DNA from: Lithospermum erythrorhizon
Taxonomy: Eukaryota > Streptophyta > Magnoliopsida > Boraginales > Boraginaceae
Assembly (NCBI GenBank): GCA_019722365.1
Contig: JADFUC010000416.1
Coordinates: forward strand, 30,243 to 94,242
DNA length: 64,000 nt
Reading direction: 5' to 3'
Numbering within the stretch: position 1 is the first letter of the stretch; every line of letters starts with the position of its first letter. Under the pieces are notes generated by a model. That model saw only the letters and a list, made by a program, of their open reading frames with translations, was not told where the DNA came from and searched no databases. Positions 35,043-49,800 of this stretch are shown piece by piece. A program made the position numbers and the translations under genes.

Positions 35043-37916
35043 GGAGAGATAAATGAGATGTAGAAAATTATTGGAGGAGAAATATATATATATATTTAAA
35101 TTTTATCACTTTTGATTTGGTTAAGATAGAAAAAAATTAATTTAAAATTTTAACTTAAAAATCTATTAAGGATTTTGATAAGGCCTTAATTTATTCAGTC
35201 CCTAAAAAATTTAGTTATCAAACATACTTAACAAAAAAAATGATGAATTGATTAATTTTAAGTTACTTGGTTTAAACAGAGCAGGCGCAAGTACCGTGCG
35301 GCAAAACTCTTAAAACTATTTATGCTATTACTCTGTATTAAACAATTATGTCTTCAAATCCCCTCTATTTCTCTTTCAATCTCTCTAGATATAGAAATGA
35401 TGACCGACATAATAAACACTATATTTGTACACGACATATATTAATTGGTGAAATGATCAAAGAAATGAGTGGAGCAAATTGCGAAGTTGTTTTAGAAAGT
35501 TGAAATTAGAATTTAGTGGAGTGGAGATGGTGGAACTTTTGGTGGTATTTTGATGTTATTTTTTAACGATGCAGGTTGTAGCAGGAGGCAGCGGAATTTA
35601 AAAGTAGTGCTTGAGAATTTAAGTCACGATTTTTAAAAGCTTTTGGATCGATTAAATTTAAATGCATCTCCCAGATCGTTATTTTGTGATTAACTGCAAA
35701 CAAGGCATACCAAATGGGAGAAGTGAGAGAATAGAGAAGTACATAATTTAGCCATCGGGAATAAAGCGTGGTCTTACCAAAGCCTGAGTATGGAATTTAG
35801 ATGTAGACAAGCACATGCTTCCTCTTGTCCCTTTCTCTTGGAAGTTTCACTACTCGTATAACAAGTTCTATACCAATTTTTGAAAATTCGTCAAGTTGGG
35901 ACGTTATTTCTCTTTTTTATATGATGTTTGGGAATTCTTTATTTTGATTTGTCACAAACCATTTTAAAAATATTTGAAAAGATAATGGCCATGGTTAATA
36001 GATACTCGAAAAAAAGACTTCAGTCATTAAGAAAGGATGCAATTTAGACAATGCAATCTAGTATGATAAATAGTTTATGACATGCAGATACATATTTATC
36101 AAACACGCTACGCAGCTTAATTTTTTTCGAGGAACTAGGTTTGAAAAATACTACGTACTACGTATTACATTTTAATTGAGACTAACATACATACATATAT
36201 ATCATGGCATACTATGTAGGTTCAGACTTCAGAGAAATAGAGAATGAAAAAAAATTATTCAAAATGTATCTCATCATCATCAATTCATCATGATATGGAT
36301 TACGACTTGCAATAACAATTAAACGTGGAACTTGAAAGTATTATCATGCCACTGGATGACAGCCCACGTACCAAATATTTGTTGATCATGTAAATGATGA
36401 GTGGGGTTCACCCAAGGACTTGCACCCACAAACTAATTCATAAATTATGCATACATGTCAATTACTCCACAAACTAATTCATTATTCATATGTTATAGAT
36501 ACATGTCAATTACTTAATTATAAAGTAGGTTAATGATATGTTAACTAATCATGCCTTCTGATCTATCCAAAAAAATCAATCAGCAATATCGGAATTAGGT
36601 TTAGAACATGTTAAACTCCTCTAAAAATCCTTAATGTACCGATGTAGGATAAACTCCTCATCAATACCTCCACCACATAATCCCAGCGATGTAATTACAT
36701 GTGTACACACAAATAAACTTAACTCGTTAGGGTGACTAACGATACGTAAAATAGTTTTAATAAATATTAAACGGGTCAAGTTAATCGATCTGTTCCATAA
36801 AATTTTATTTGAATCCAGTTAATTTTCTTACAGATTAAATCCTTATTAAAATATCATGTATTTCACCCTAAAACTCATTTCATAATTGAGAGTTATTATA
36901 AAAATAATCCAGGATACTCATAATCTTATTAATTCTAATAGAATTGTCATAATCTATATCTAAATACTTTCTTGAAATTTTGTAATCGTCATTTTAGAGT
37001 TATATACACAATTTAAGAGAAAGAAATAATAGTCAAAACTGTATTGGAAAAGTAGAAGATCAAATAGTTAAAACTATATATATATAGCAGGCATTAGTCA
37101 ATTTATTTTATCTTTATTATTTAACAAGAAAAAATAATTAAAAAATAAATTCGAAATGAAATATAATTTCTAAACTACAAAAAAAAAACTATTAAAATCC
37201 AAATTTTTTAAATTAAAAGAAAACTAAAAAAAATCATAATATCTGGCTTTCACTAATTGATGTTTCATTTTACTGTTCTTCACTTATACTCCTTTCATCC
37301 CAAAAAGATAAAATTATTTGATTTGATATAAATATTAAGGAGATTTCAAATTATTTTCATAATTCAAGTTTTTCCTTCATATTTTTCAATAAATGAGAAT
37401 CAATTAATAGATTTTAAAAAAATAACAATATTCCTATCAATTAGGAATGATGGAACCAACAATGCTTGATAGTGGAAGTGGGACTGTTTTTTTAATGTAT
37501 ATACACTGGCCTCGGGCGTTGAGCTCTAAGGATTCTGTCAATCTAAAATTTGCATCTAACCCAAAGAGAATGTGTGGTAAAATTACGAATATCAGTAAGT
37601 ATTCTTTGTTGGGCTGTGCACCTTCATGTATATTGTTCTCTTTATTGCTTTCTTGGAGCTCTCAAACATTCATTTGTACAATTATCTTTTGCCTTTGGAC
37701 ACATCTGTCATGTTTCTCGAATTAAGAATGCATGCTCTTTTTTCCCTTAAAGAAAGACCACCTCTTTACCTTATTGAAATTTGAAATCAAAATCTATCTA
37801 TCTATTATTATTCCCTTTTCTTTAACTGATTCATTCTACAATTTTTTTATTTTTTATTTATCATTTTATAGACATTTATTATATCTATAGACATTAAATA
37901 TAATCTATTTTAACTT
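35043..37916. other. AT-rich intergenic DNA without a recognised gene
   Basis: No domain, RNA gene or transposon end was recognised. Two overlapping plus-strand open stretches at 37,447-37,725 and 37,550-37,750 resemble no family I know. The block ends abruptly at 37,917, where retrotransposon gag sequence begins in frame. Confidence 0.5.
36426..36515 (+). repeat. Tandem duplication, two units of about 41 and 49 bp
   Basis: 'ccacaaactaattcat' and 'atacatgtcaattact' occur in the same order twice, the second unit carrying a short insertion. Confidence 0.7.
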
Positions 37917-40900
37917 AGGATGTTCAAAGAGTTACTAAAGGTCAAGCTCATAGAGCTGCCTGAGCCTAAACGCCCTGAGGAAGCAAATAGAAGCACAAAA
38001 AAGGATTACTGCAAGTACCACAGAGTACTGGGTCATCCTAGAGAGAAGTGCTTCATATTTAAGGATAACAAATGGAAGCGTCTTCTTTGGGAAGAAAACA
38101 AAATGCCATTTAGCAACAACATTTCTAAATGCACAAATCGGCCTAATAAAGTCAAGGTACTGGACAACTTTTGGGTAAAAAATTTAGGCGGGGAAGCGTA
38201 GGCGGATTATTGAAACTCTTTGTGACGGGTATGCTGATGTGTTCGCCTGAGATAAAGAGAACTTCGTGTGGTAGAAGATCGGCGCCAGGCGTGGATAATC
38301 TCGAGATTTCGTTTTAAAAGCACAGGGCAGGGCGCCCCAGAGGATGTTGTCATGACGACCCTTTGTAATGCGGGTATGTATGTGAGAGATGATATGATGT
38401 TGGTAGATGGAGGATCAGTTGTGAACATCCTACCACTCCAAACATTGAAACTCTTAGGAATCTCGATGGGCCAATGCAATGATGCCGTATATTGATCTGA
38501 GGTTCCCGTCGAAATGTTAGAAAGAGCTCGGGGAAGGTATCCTTCTTTCTTGTGATGGAGGCCCGGAAACTATAGCGTGGTTCCGTGTGATCGATGCGAG
38601 GCACATCTGATGTCTTGGAAGACCATGGATCCATGCGATGGCGTTTCCACTGACCGTTCGTGATATGCGAGAAATCTTTTAAAGTAGCCTTTGAAAGAGC
38701 GATTAAAGTTAGCGAAAACCTCTTCTGTCGAAGAAGATCATACTTTGTAGAGGCGAAATTACTATCGAGGAGAAAAACAAAATGATTTGAGCCGAAAGCA
38801 GAAGCCCCCTTAGAAATGCTTTCGAGTCGAGGCTACCGATCACACTTCCTAGAAGGATGATGAACTTCATGAAAGTATTAGAGAAGAACTGCTCTACCTT
38901 TGACCCGGTAGGAAAAGATGACATTGTAATTAAAGGCTTTATCCAGCAGTGAGTGGGCTAAAAGTTGAGCATGGAACCGTGAGACCAAGGTTTATGACCT
39001 CTGGTCGAGGCAGGATATGAGCCGAAGTTGCGGCCAGCCAAAGTGCACAACCTAACTAAAAAGCAGAGTTCAGTAGTGGAGAAGAAGCCATAAAGGGAGG
39101 TCCGGTTAAAACCAGAGCACTCCGAGGCGTTTCCACTTGCGAATCGAATAAAAGTAGCAATCGCCGCTGCCAGCGAGACCCGAGGAAAATACCAATAACG
39201 ATAAAGAGATTAACTTGATATCACCAGGCGGGAGAGTGACAGCGATACTTTGATAAGAAAAGGCAAGCGCAAAAACCTAAAATCGGTGATTTAAAGCCCC
39301 CGCTTCTCGAAATAGAAGGTTTGGCGACCTAAAGAGCGAAGTGGGGCAGATATAACTCACATACTTGGTTGAAGAGGTAAAGTACAACGGAAGATGCTAT
39401 TGTAGCGCCCCGAGTTAGAGAACATGCTCCAAGCCACGGTGGGCCGAGTTAAAAATTAATCTAAAGGACCACGAGGACCAGCGTTGAAATACCTCGTACT
39501 CTTGAATCGAAGGGAAGTGAGTATGTGTCCCAGCTTTATAGAGTTAAGGGATGTCTTTTGCTTGGACATATTCGAAATCGGGACCAAAACCCTAAGGTGG
39601 CCGTCGTCAACCGTTTGTCAAGAAGGGTTCACGACCCGTCGAAGCAAGATAGCGGCGATTTCGTCTGATTTGGTACGCCTGTTGAAGGCGAAGTCGATAG
39701 ACTTCGTCGATGTTGGCTTGAAAGAGTAATTTATCTGTGGCTTGTGGTTGTGAAATATAGTGCGGTCTGCGGAATAGAGCGGACAAATAAGGGTATACGT
39801 GGACTTGAAATTTGAATGTGCTTGTCGAAGATGACTTTCCATACCCATTACCGGTAATGATAGATGCCAGCTAGGGGCACGAGCGTTAACGCCGTGGATG
39901 GTGGTGGGGGAGGTACAATCAAATCGTATGTCTGCGGTGGTGAAGATCCGGCCTTCCGTACTCCAATGCTGCGACAAAAGTTATGCCATTTGGACTAAAG
40001 AATGCCGGTGTCACATATCCCGAGGCATGCAAAGAATATTCGATGACATGTTAGTATTTTTCATAAAAGCACGTTGAGTATTGCGATCTGGAGTGGTAAA
40101 AAAATCGTCAAAGGGAAAGACCGCTGAGGACTGCGAGTGAGTGTTCGAGAGGCAGGAGGTGATACACCGCTAAAAATGAACCCGCTAAACTTTGGCTTCA
40201 GAGATCACTCGGGGGAAGTCGATGAGTTTTTTTACTTCGTTCATAGACATGGAATCGAGATCACAGGCGGAGGCCAAAATTAAGCGCCGTTACGGTAGCG
40301 AGAACCTCGTAACATTCATGAACTCAAAAGTCTACAAAGCAGAATTGGCGTACACAGAAGTTGCCATCGGCCCTTGTAGGAAAATGCTGAACCACCCCAG
40401 CGAAGCTAATAAAGAAAGGGCACCGCTTTACATGGGATCTTACGCGTGTCCGCTGACTTTTCAGATATTAGTCATATCATGAGCACTGCACACATCTTTG
40501 TAGCTGTACAAAGGAAACCGCTCGTAATTATACATAACGGCGCATGAACAATCGGTTGGATAAATTTCTTTGGCTCAGGAAAAACGATGAAGGTAAAGAA
40601 AACTCACTTTTCTACGCTTAGCAGGAGCGACTCAAGCGATCTCAAATACGTGCCATAGAAAAACTATGCTTGTGCGATATTTTCCAAACAAAAAGCTGAC
40701 ATTATTTTCGGGCTCGTATAGGTAAACTTGATCTCGAAGCCAAATCCAATCGATGCGTAATGTCGAGCTAGTCTTTATCAGATCGGTTGGCCAGATGGTA
40801 TCTCTGGCTGATAGTTCGAGATTGTATACAAAGTAGTGAAAGGAAAAGTGTTGGCGGCTTCTTAGCGGATAAATCCCACCACTGCGAGTGGGAATTGTGT

Positions 40901-42200
40901 GATGAATTACTAGAGCGAAGACATCATGAGCATTAGAAAGTTGCTTCCCATGGCAAAATGTACTTTGTGAGGGCAGCGTACCAGAAGATGCGGTGGAGTC
41001 GTGTTTATCGCTTGATAAGACCTTACTTTATTCCTTCTCCTTAAGTCATAAGTGCTCCTAATAGTGGCGAATATCAAAACATTACTAGAATTTCGAGAAA
41101 GCATTTGCCCGGATCGAGCATTACCTATTTGAAATCTATGGAGTGCATTACGATGTCGGATAGCGTATGGGAGAATCTGAGGTTTGAAAATCGAGTTGAT
41201 CCCATCTCATTAGGTATGCCAAAAGTTATTCTGATCGATAAACTTTGGCCATGAAGTAAAGAAATACGTGCCTTGAGAAAATAGACAAGCAAGCGGAGCC
41301 GTCGGGTAGGTTTGGCCTCATCCTTCTTTCCCGGGAAAGAAATACGGGTGACCATTGTCGAGAAATGAATTCGTAGCGCTATGTTTATGCCCCAAGAATC
41401 TGAGAAGAAGGGGTAAATAGAAAGCGACCATGGCAATAGTCGCGCGAGGTACCCGTAATGATTGGAAGCTGACCCGCGATTGATGCTCTATAGAGCGCTC
41501 TAGAGGATGTCCGTTAAAGATAGGCATCTGATGAAGAGCCCCGATTAAATACACTTCAACGAAGAGCAGTATTCGAGGAAAATCATTCGGGGAAGTCTTT
41601 GCTTTGAGGTGTCTGACCTTTGAAGCGGCCAGGCAATGAGCGAACCTCGTTCGGGAATTAATACGGCGTCACACGCGGTCAGAGCAAACTTCGTTTCCAT
41701 ATCAAAGAATGGGGTATTATTGGCCGCCCGTAGTAAGGATTGCATGGGTATCTTTCGATCGCTTCCGGCGATCTCGATTCCGTGCAAATTTCATACATCG
41801 GGCGCGGGCCATTGCGCTTCAGCGAACTTCATGGCCGTTCGATGCATGGGGATTAGACATGGTAGGACCCAGTAATACGGAGTCGGTGGGGGCATGTTTA
41901 CATACTTTCGACCCGACTACTTTCTCGAATGGGATGAAGCGGTACCCGTTATTAAGTGGAAGAAAGAAGAAGTGGCCGTTAAGTCCGACCTCATTCTGAG
42001 GTATAAGTGCAAATTGTATTATTACGAACTGATGGAAAATCTTTTGATAATAAGCTATGCATGATTTGTCGCAAATTCAAGTTCAAAAGTAGCATTAAAT
42101 ACATGTATTGCCGAGACGATGTTAGGCGAGGCTTTCAACAAAAATCTATGTAATACTCTTAAAAATAAGGTGGTTAGCAAGTCTAAAAGGAGCTGGCATG
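37917..42200 (+). pseudogene. Tat/Ogre-type Ty3/gypsy gag-pol, 5'-truncated and broken
   Basis: Starts mid-gag at 37,920: VKLIELPEPKRPEEANRSTK, then DYCKYHRVLGHPREKCFIFK (38,007-38,066), the gag C-H-C-type region of Tat elements. Protease: LVDGGSVVNILPLQTLKLLG (38,401-38,460). RT: KVMPFGLKNAGVTYP (39,978-40,022) and DDMLVFFIKA (about 40,042-40,070); the catalytic YVDD box is not clear. Then RHGIEI (about 40,243-40,260). RNase H region: ARW...VYKVVKGKVLAAFLA (about 40,790-40,870). Integrase core: WPFDAWGLDMVGP (about 41,832-41,870) and DYFLEWDEAVPVI-like sequence (about 41,915-41,955). The order PR-RT-RH-INT places it in Ty3/gypsy. Stops and frameshifts are dense. It ends where an LTR is inserted. 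Confidence 0.8.
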
Positions 42201-42219
42201 GAAGATGGAGGAATTAGCG

Positions 42220-44640
42220 ACCAGCCTGTCGGTCGCCGAGGTTAAGGTAAATCGGCAAACTTTGTACAGTCGCGATCGGATGACAACATAAAAGACTTCA
42301 TTTGACATTAATAATAATAAAAATACACTTTTGTCCATAAATTGGTAAGACGAACTAACGACATACACAATAAAATGCTTGAACAACATAATAAAAATTC
42401 ACCTTAATTATACAGCTCAAAGATACCCACGAGTCAAAATCTGACATAGGGAAAGTATGACAACGGACCCCTCATTAAATCTGTTTCCAAGTCTGACATA
42501 TACAAATGGAAGCAACAAAGGGAAATAGTGATGAGAATTTCTATGCCCTTACACTTTCATCTACCGTCTTTAAATCTACTTGACTCATCGATGCGAAACT
42601 ACCAATGACCTCAACGATCCGACCTCTTAGAACCTAGGCATAAAAGCGTCCGCCCGTAGAAAAATTAAAGATGACTAAGGCTGAGTGAATAAATACCACG
42701 AATTTGGTCGTACATATACGTATTAAATACTTATATAAATAATATATGCTTATCATCAACCGAGCCACACAATGAATATGATCCCTGGCTTCACATAGAA
42801 TCTCTTATCTGATGTTCATGTCTATACACATGTGAAGCTTATCGTCATAAATAAACGCATATTCATTCAAAGGGAAGCTTGATTTCGGCGCTAAAAGGCA
42901 TCAAATGAGAATCGCCCTCCAAATAATACAGCGCATGAGAATCGCCTCCGAAATAATACACATAGGGAATCCGCTCAAATAATACCGTATGAGGAATCAC
43001 GCCTCCAGCATGTCGAATGAGGCCTCGACACCAATCCTCCCCGACAGCTACGCCCGCGATAATGCGTATCACTTTTGAGCCTCCCAGGATCCAGCAGGCG
43101 GCCCATGATATACTTTGCTTGCCCAAACCGCCCGGTCAAATCGCTTGACTCATGAAGTAACACATAAAACAATCGAAGCATCCATTGTACTTGACCTTGC
43201 AGCCTTGGTCGCACAAAATCTATGCCTTGAATCATATTCTAAACATCCCGTGATATAAATCGTAATCACTAATATCATGATATGAATCATAATCTCAGGT
43301 ATCTCACATAATATAACCCAAAATCTCAATTATTTCATCATTATGAATCATAAATCAGAAGTTTACTTAGCGTAGCCTCGATCATAATCACCTGATACAC
43401 ATGCTCCAGAATAATCGAGATATACGTCAAATATATAACATAATATATATGAAGGTCCCCATTAAATTGAGATTTGTACTCACCTCGAACCCCGATAAAC
43501 GTAATAATGGCTAGGTCCGTCTTTGAATCCGAGTACTGACTCCTATTCAAAATTATACATTATAACACATTTTTGTAGAATAAGCCTCTCTTAGCGTCTA
43601 TATAAACCCGAGTGTTATACAGCGTCTCGCGATTCAATTCTGACCATACTTGTCATCCCATCCCAGGGTGGGTATACCTTTTATTTTCACGCATGCTTTA
43701 TTATTCATGTACCAAAATCTCGATATTCGGTGTCAACATTACTGACAATAACACTTTAAGTACATTCTAATCAATCCGACAATGGAATTGACAATTAATT
43801 AATCCATTCATCTGACCTCAATTCAAACACTAAATGCTATCACGAACTTTCCCCAAACTTCTGGCCAATCTACTACTATCCGTATCCAGACCAACAATTC
43901 TATACGAAAACAACTATACTAAAGTCCTACAACCTCGTATTACAATTTAAAAGTTAATTTAAGAAAAGTCGATAAAGTGACCTTGACTTAAACAACTTTC
44001 CTAGCTTGATAATCACTCAAAATCACCGTAATCCACTATACGTGCTTAGATAACATTTACATGCCATAATAAATTCAAGATCTAAAAGTCAAACAAAATC
44101 CCTTAAAGTCAACTCTTTAGGAAACTCAAGAAATATCTCGAAAGATTTGATGCTTTCTTACCTAGATGTGATGAGGATGATGAGAAAGAAAAATCCCTTG
44201 GCTGTTAACGATTTTTAAGCGACAATCGATGGAGAAATGGAAAAAATTTCAAGGGGGATGGAGAGAGCATTCGGCGAGGAGGGGAGAAAGATGGTTTGGA
44301 TGAGGATGGAGATAGTGGTGTGGGTGGGATATTTAGAGGGGAAGAAATTTAAGTTAAGTTAGGTTTCGGTTAATTAGCCCCAGCGCTTAAATATCAAACG
44401 AAACCCCACCGTTGTGTTATTCAGCGTATATTACTACTAAATAAATGCTAAATACCGATATATCGATATTGTTAAAATTATTTATACTATCTCCGGGTCC
44501 GCCTGAGCGAAATATACGCGACCGACCGATTTGTTGAATTCTCCGCTCTCGACTTGAAATTTTAATTTCGCTTTGAAATCTCGCGAGAAACTTATATCTT
44601 ATCAGCGTAATATTGGTAAGGCAGGTTATTTGAGAGACAT
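42220..44640 (-). mobile_element. LTR B, copy 1 (solo), inserted in Tat-type copy 2
   Basis: Directly repeats 59,850-62,318 in the same (minus) orientation. Shared landmarks include 'gatgacaacataaaagactt' (42,279 and 59,907), 'tttgtactcacctcga' (43,475 and 61,120) and 'cctagatgtgatgaggatga' type sequence (44,161 and 61,821). On the minus strand it starts 'ataacctgccttaccaatat', like LTR family A. The flanks show no chromovirus coding or polypurine tract, so it is a solo LTR. It sits between the Tat-type integrase region and its untranslated region. The exact left boundary is uncertain. Confidence 0.65.
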
Positions 44641-46800
44641 ACAAAACTTCACGTGCGAAATCAGCGCAATCGCCCCCGCATATTGTTGGTGTGCGAATTC
44701 GAGAAGTTTTCACCGCGTTAGAAGTCAAATCCCTCATTTAAGGTATAGTGAATGAAGAAATCACACCTAGGAAAAAGCCTTTGGATTCACCCGATTTGCA
44801 TAATTAGATTTGCTAGATGAGCAAGCGAACAAAGTATGCGGTAGCAGCTAAGTCTTTACGATCGTAAATCTTGTCTTATGAAAAGAGTTTGTCGCGGTTA
44901 TCGGGTTGGAGATATGTCTTATAACAAGAGTGGAGTGCATGCAACAGCCGATCGGGGAAGGACAAAAGGTAAAGATCCGTAGAATTGTAAGCTGCACAAG
45001 GCGATACTGCCGTGTAGTAAACAATGCTCCTCGACACGAGTTTAAACTATCCATAGTCTCCTAAATAAGAGTTAAAATATCTACTACAAGCGCCCTCGTC
45101 AATGCGAATCCAACAAAATACATACACACTCTTCGGTGAGAGCTTAAAACACCAGTTAAACTCTTGGACAAAGAGTCTAAAGTCCAAACAAAGACTCGTT
45201 TGGCTTGATCCCAGAGAAAATCTTGAGGTACATAAGCGGCTTGGGCCTTTTGGCTTCAAGCCATGCTCCACAGGTATTTCTTTTCAGCCAAGAAATAGGG
45301 AATGGATCAATGTGCAAGAAATAATACAAAAAAAAATGTATAGGAAAACAAAGCGGAAAATACGAGTATACTATCAAAACAATCATCCCAAAATACATCA
45401 AAATGGGAAAAACATCTCAATATATGAAAAAATAAACCTAAAAAATAACTAGAAAGGTGCTAAAGCCTCGAGATCATTCAGACGATCGCTCGAAGAAGCG
45501 AAGTAAGTCCTAATGTCTGCAAGCCCGCGCTGGTCGCTTTGAAAATCGCCTCGTGGCGCGGCGCGCGCGATCGAAGCCTGCTGCGGTCCTCGAAGTGCGA
45601 GCAAGCAGGCAGACTCAGCATGCGAGGCGTGGCAGGCTACCAGCCCTAGGGCAGCTCACTGCAGCCGAGATACATGGTGTTAAATTGGATCGGTGGTGAG
45701 TCTCTGATGACTGAAGTAACCCGTCCCACCCATTAGCGAGGCACGAGATATATCAACGGAATGAGCATCGAGGAAGAAGCTGACGGATAGCCCGACTGCG
45801 CCAGCGTCTACAGCGAAACGAATCCGTAAAGTCGATCTAATAAAAGATGTTCTCGAAGGCGACAAGCGTCGCGTAAGAGAAGTCGGGATCGTAGCCTAAA
45901 TCATTACCGACCGATCGGAAGGTACTCTGCGTGATAACCTTGAGATCGGCGCGGCTTCCCGTGAAAAGAGCATGGAAGCGATCCGCTGGGGTTAATGCTT
46001 GATTGCGTAATACGATGGAAGGGTATGATCGGGAGAAGGTGGAGCGGGAAGCCATTACACCACGAAAAAGAAAAGCCAAAAATATGAACACTTAGTAGCA
46101 TGATAAAAGTATGAAACAATAGACTTACATTAATTGATAAATGAATAGAATCCTAAAGAATATACCGCGTATCTTTAGGTGTAAGTGAGTAAAAAACCTT
46201 TGTAATGATCATCGTGCCTAGAGATGCCTACATGGGCGTGTCACGACACGTGGCATGCTATCACAAGTGCGAACGTGCGAGATCACACACCGCAATAAGC
46301 ACCTTTCTTCGGTGAAGTAAGTTTATGCGCTAGTAAAAAAGGAATAACCGTGGCAAGTGAATGTTGAGATCCTACGCATGATTATCACCTTACGATCGAA
46401 AAAGAAAGAATTCACGCATGAGTGTGTAGTTCATGAACAAAAGAAGAAAGCTTGAGGGAATGAGTCTTTGAAACCTACTCCCTTAAGATAACTCGAGATC
46501 GTATTTAAAACAAAGAGGAAGGGAGAATAGGATAAGGGATGAACATGGATGCTAAAATTTAAACTAAAGCCATAAATCGATTCAGGAAAAGAGGTATTCG
46601 GTATACCCATTATTCACGCCCTGGTATGATACTTGATGAATTGGAGACATCAAGAAAGGCAGCGTTCCTCGAACTCGAATACCGTGGCAAAAACAAGCAT
46701 CAAAGACAAATAAAAAATGCTATTATCCCTAGAAGTTTCGACAAAACAAGCAAATAGAAAAAATTGTTAGGACTATAATACATTATAGAAAAAACTCAAA
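44641..46800. other. Untranslated 3' region of Tat-type copy 2
   Basis: Contains the conserved Tat-type block at about 45,195-45,262 (the 'gtttggcttgatcc' and 'acataagcggc' parts). A 116-codon open stretch at 45,102-45,452 runs through that non-coding block and has no domain. A strongly GC-rich patch lies at 45,530-45,660. Nothing else is recognised. Confidence 0.5.
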
Positions 46801-49800
46801 GACCTTCGGTGACGCTTGAATCCTTTGAATTACGATAAACAAGCAATTAGATACGAATTATTGGAAACTCTCGTAGAAATTTTAAAATTTCACCATTTTG
46901 GGGCTGATTGCGAATGGATGCACCCAAATTTCACCAGTTAAGCCACATGAAGAGACCAATGCCAAAAGATGGCCTCTTCGATACCTTCGATTTGATATGT
47001 GGATCGTTCTGGACGGATAAGCGAAGCATTCGCCATTGCGATTTTAGTCTGAAATTCTTAAAAAGCGAGGTAACTCGAAAATGGATTCACAGGCCTATCA
47101 CAATTTCAAAAATTAAGGAAAAATACTGGGGTACTCTACATTCATAGGGGAATAAGTCACGCTAATTTCATAATATTCCGATAAGTAACAAAGAGGAAAT
47201 AAAATCACAAAGTCCAAAAGACTGAGCTGGAAAATTCAGCAAACAAATTCAACCTACGTAATGTTAATTTCATGATTATTCTTGAGCCAACATGGAATTA
47301 AATATCATGACATTATCAGGCTATATTCATGACATAAACACATAATGATACGGATAAAGAGATTTACTTGATGAAAGAAGACTCAAAAATCCGAGACAAA
47401 AATGTCACTACTTTGAGATACTACTAAAAAACAAACAAAAAATTATGAGACAATAGCTTAAGACAAGTAAGAAAGCTATTAAAAAATAATTGCTCACTTG
47501 GCCACCTTGATGCTTTCGAAAATTAGAGGTGGAAGAGGAATAATTTAATGTCAAATCTTAGTCAACTCGCTTTATATGAAGCAAATTGGTTAAAGGATAA
47601 GAAAATAAAAGCGACTTTGGTCGCTTGAGCAAAGTAAAAAGTTGACAAAAAAATATTCCCTTATACATCATGGGAATTTTAGGTCATCGACTTCCCAAAA
47701 TTGGGATGAGAATTATGTGAGCAACTTTTGGGTTGTTCTGTCAATTTTATTAAGCCAAATGAAATATCTTCTGAGTAGTAGGACAAAAAGAAAATAATTG
47801 GTAATCAAGTAACTAGTTATTCTGTAAAAGAAAAAATAATTTTCCTGCGCCTTCTAGATGGTTCATTGCAGCTAGGTACTTGGAGTCAGAGCCGTTTTTA
47901 TACCGGGATATAATATACATTCGGTTATGCAATAAAATCCAAATAAATGCAGAAAAATTTCAAAAATATAAAATAAAATTATACATCCACAGGAGGTCAA
48001 AATTAATAAGCCGTAACATTAACATTAAATTTATGTTAAAACCTATCGCAAATTAATTTTCGACATGTCCCTAGAGGATTTGAAGATTAATTTGAATGTA
48101 TGTGAAGTTAATGTTAAATCCACATGAGATTGGAGCTAGCTTCATTAAATGTTCGACATGACTTAAATTCATGTCAACTAGAGTTAAAATTCCCACGTTA
48201 AGAAATTAATCTCTAGAAATGAAATCGATGCTAGACTTTGATAAGTCGAAGTTAATCTTGAATGACATTAAATGCGAGGTCGAGCGATGCAGCATGTGAG
48301 TCGTATTGGCATTAAAGGCCCATCTGGTGAATCGGCAGATTCTTAGAGTATGTGCTTACGAGTTCGAGGGGACATTTGTAGAAAGTCAAAATTTATTAAT
48401 TAATTTTGATCAAAATTTATTAATTAATTTTAATTAAAAATCGATTTATTTTAATCGATGAAATTAATTAAATAAAAATCGATCACACAAGTGATACGTG
48501 ACAATTAGGGTATTGATTCAAAAAATTCTAATGAAAATCGAACACAGTATAATAAGGGTTTTCGGGGAATTAAACCCCAGCCAAAATTAACAAAAGTCAA
48601 AATTAGGGTTTATAAATTTAATTAACCTAAGAATTTAACTTCAGCTTAATTCTCGAGAAAATAGCACCGAATTAAATGTCAATGTTGGAAATTTCGAAAA
48701 TCCTAATTTTATTGCATTAATTTAAATTTATTTTGGCCTAAAATAGAAGTTCGGAAGGCCGTGGCTCAAAATAAAAAAGAAATTTCTGAAAATGGGGTTA
48801 AAAGCGGAAACTCGAAAGTTGGAAATTTAATATGAAAATGCGTTTGGCGCAGAAAAATCTGAGTCTTTCTTTTTCTTCAAAATGATTTCTTTTGCTTTGC
48901 TTGAATGCAAAGTAATTTTCATAAATCGATAGTGGGATCTTATTTCAATCAACGGTTAAGATCGAAATCAGAATTGATAAATGGATCGGCAAATGAAAAA
49001 ATCCGAGAAAGCACATAAATACCCATCGTTCAAAAATTTCATCATCAAACACAACAAAAAATACAAGAAAAATATCCTGAGAGAATTTAGCATAAAACAA
49101 CTCTGAAGGTATTTCTTCATAGAAAACCTCTGAAGATTGTTGCTTTTTGAGGAGAAAAACATGACTAAAAATCTTGAAATCTTCATCACCAAAGCATAAA
49201 TAAGCACCTAAATGCTTAATATTAAGAGGTGGGTTGAATTACTCCTAAGCTGAGGAATTTGAGGATCAGCGTCAAAATTTGATGAGAATCGAGTCATTCG
49301 AGATCACCATGAAATCAAATAAAGCTCTGAGTTAAGCCTCAAAAGCCTACATAGTAAATCATAGGCAGGATATATAGCAGCATGGCCTTGTCTGGCTTGT
49401 CGAAAGCATGTAGTAAGGCTATTTAAGACTCATAACGACAATAAATAAACATATCAATGACGATAGCTTTTTGAAGATCGGGGAATAAAATTATGGCTCT
49501 TGCAGACTCGGTCTAGTTGTATGGGATCGACTCTTAAGGCACTACAGGCCCAGGCCAGCATGGCAAATCAGTACAGAATCATGACTCAGTCGAAGACGAG
49601 ATCGAGTCCAAGCGATTAAATGCAATTTATCTGTGCCAGGCTCATGGCTCGAACCCGTATCGACTCAGCGAGCAGGTCACCGAGACTAACTTCTATCGCG
49701 TCTAGGATCGCGCGTGTCGGACTCATCCGGTGAGGATCACATGCTTGATCAGCCTTAATCCGTCAGAGCTCGAGGATCGCATACTTAGACCCAAGCAAAT

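Noticed and set aside
37447..37750. Two overlapping open stretches that might be a small gene
   Set aside because: No domain, no clear splice sites or leader, and two equally open frames over the same DNA; left as unrecognised intergenic sequence.
45102..45452. 116-codon open stretch, the longest outside the Dof gene apart from one other region
   Set aside because: It overlaps a non-coding block conserved in Tat-type elements and contains no domain.
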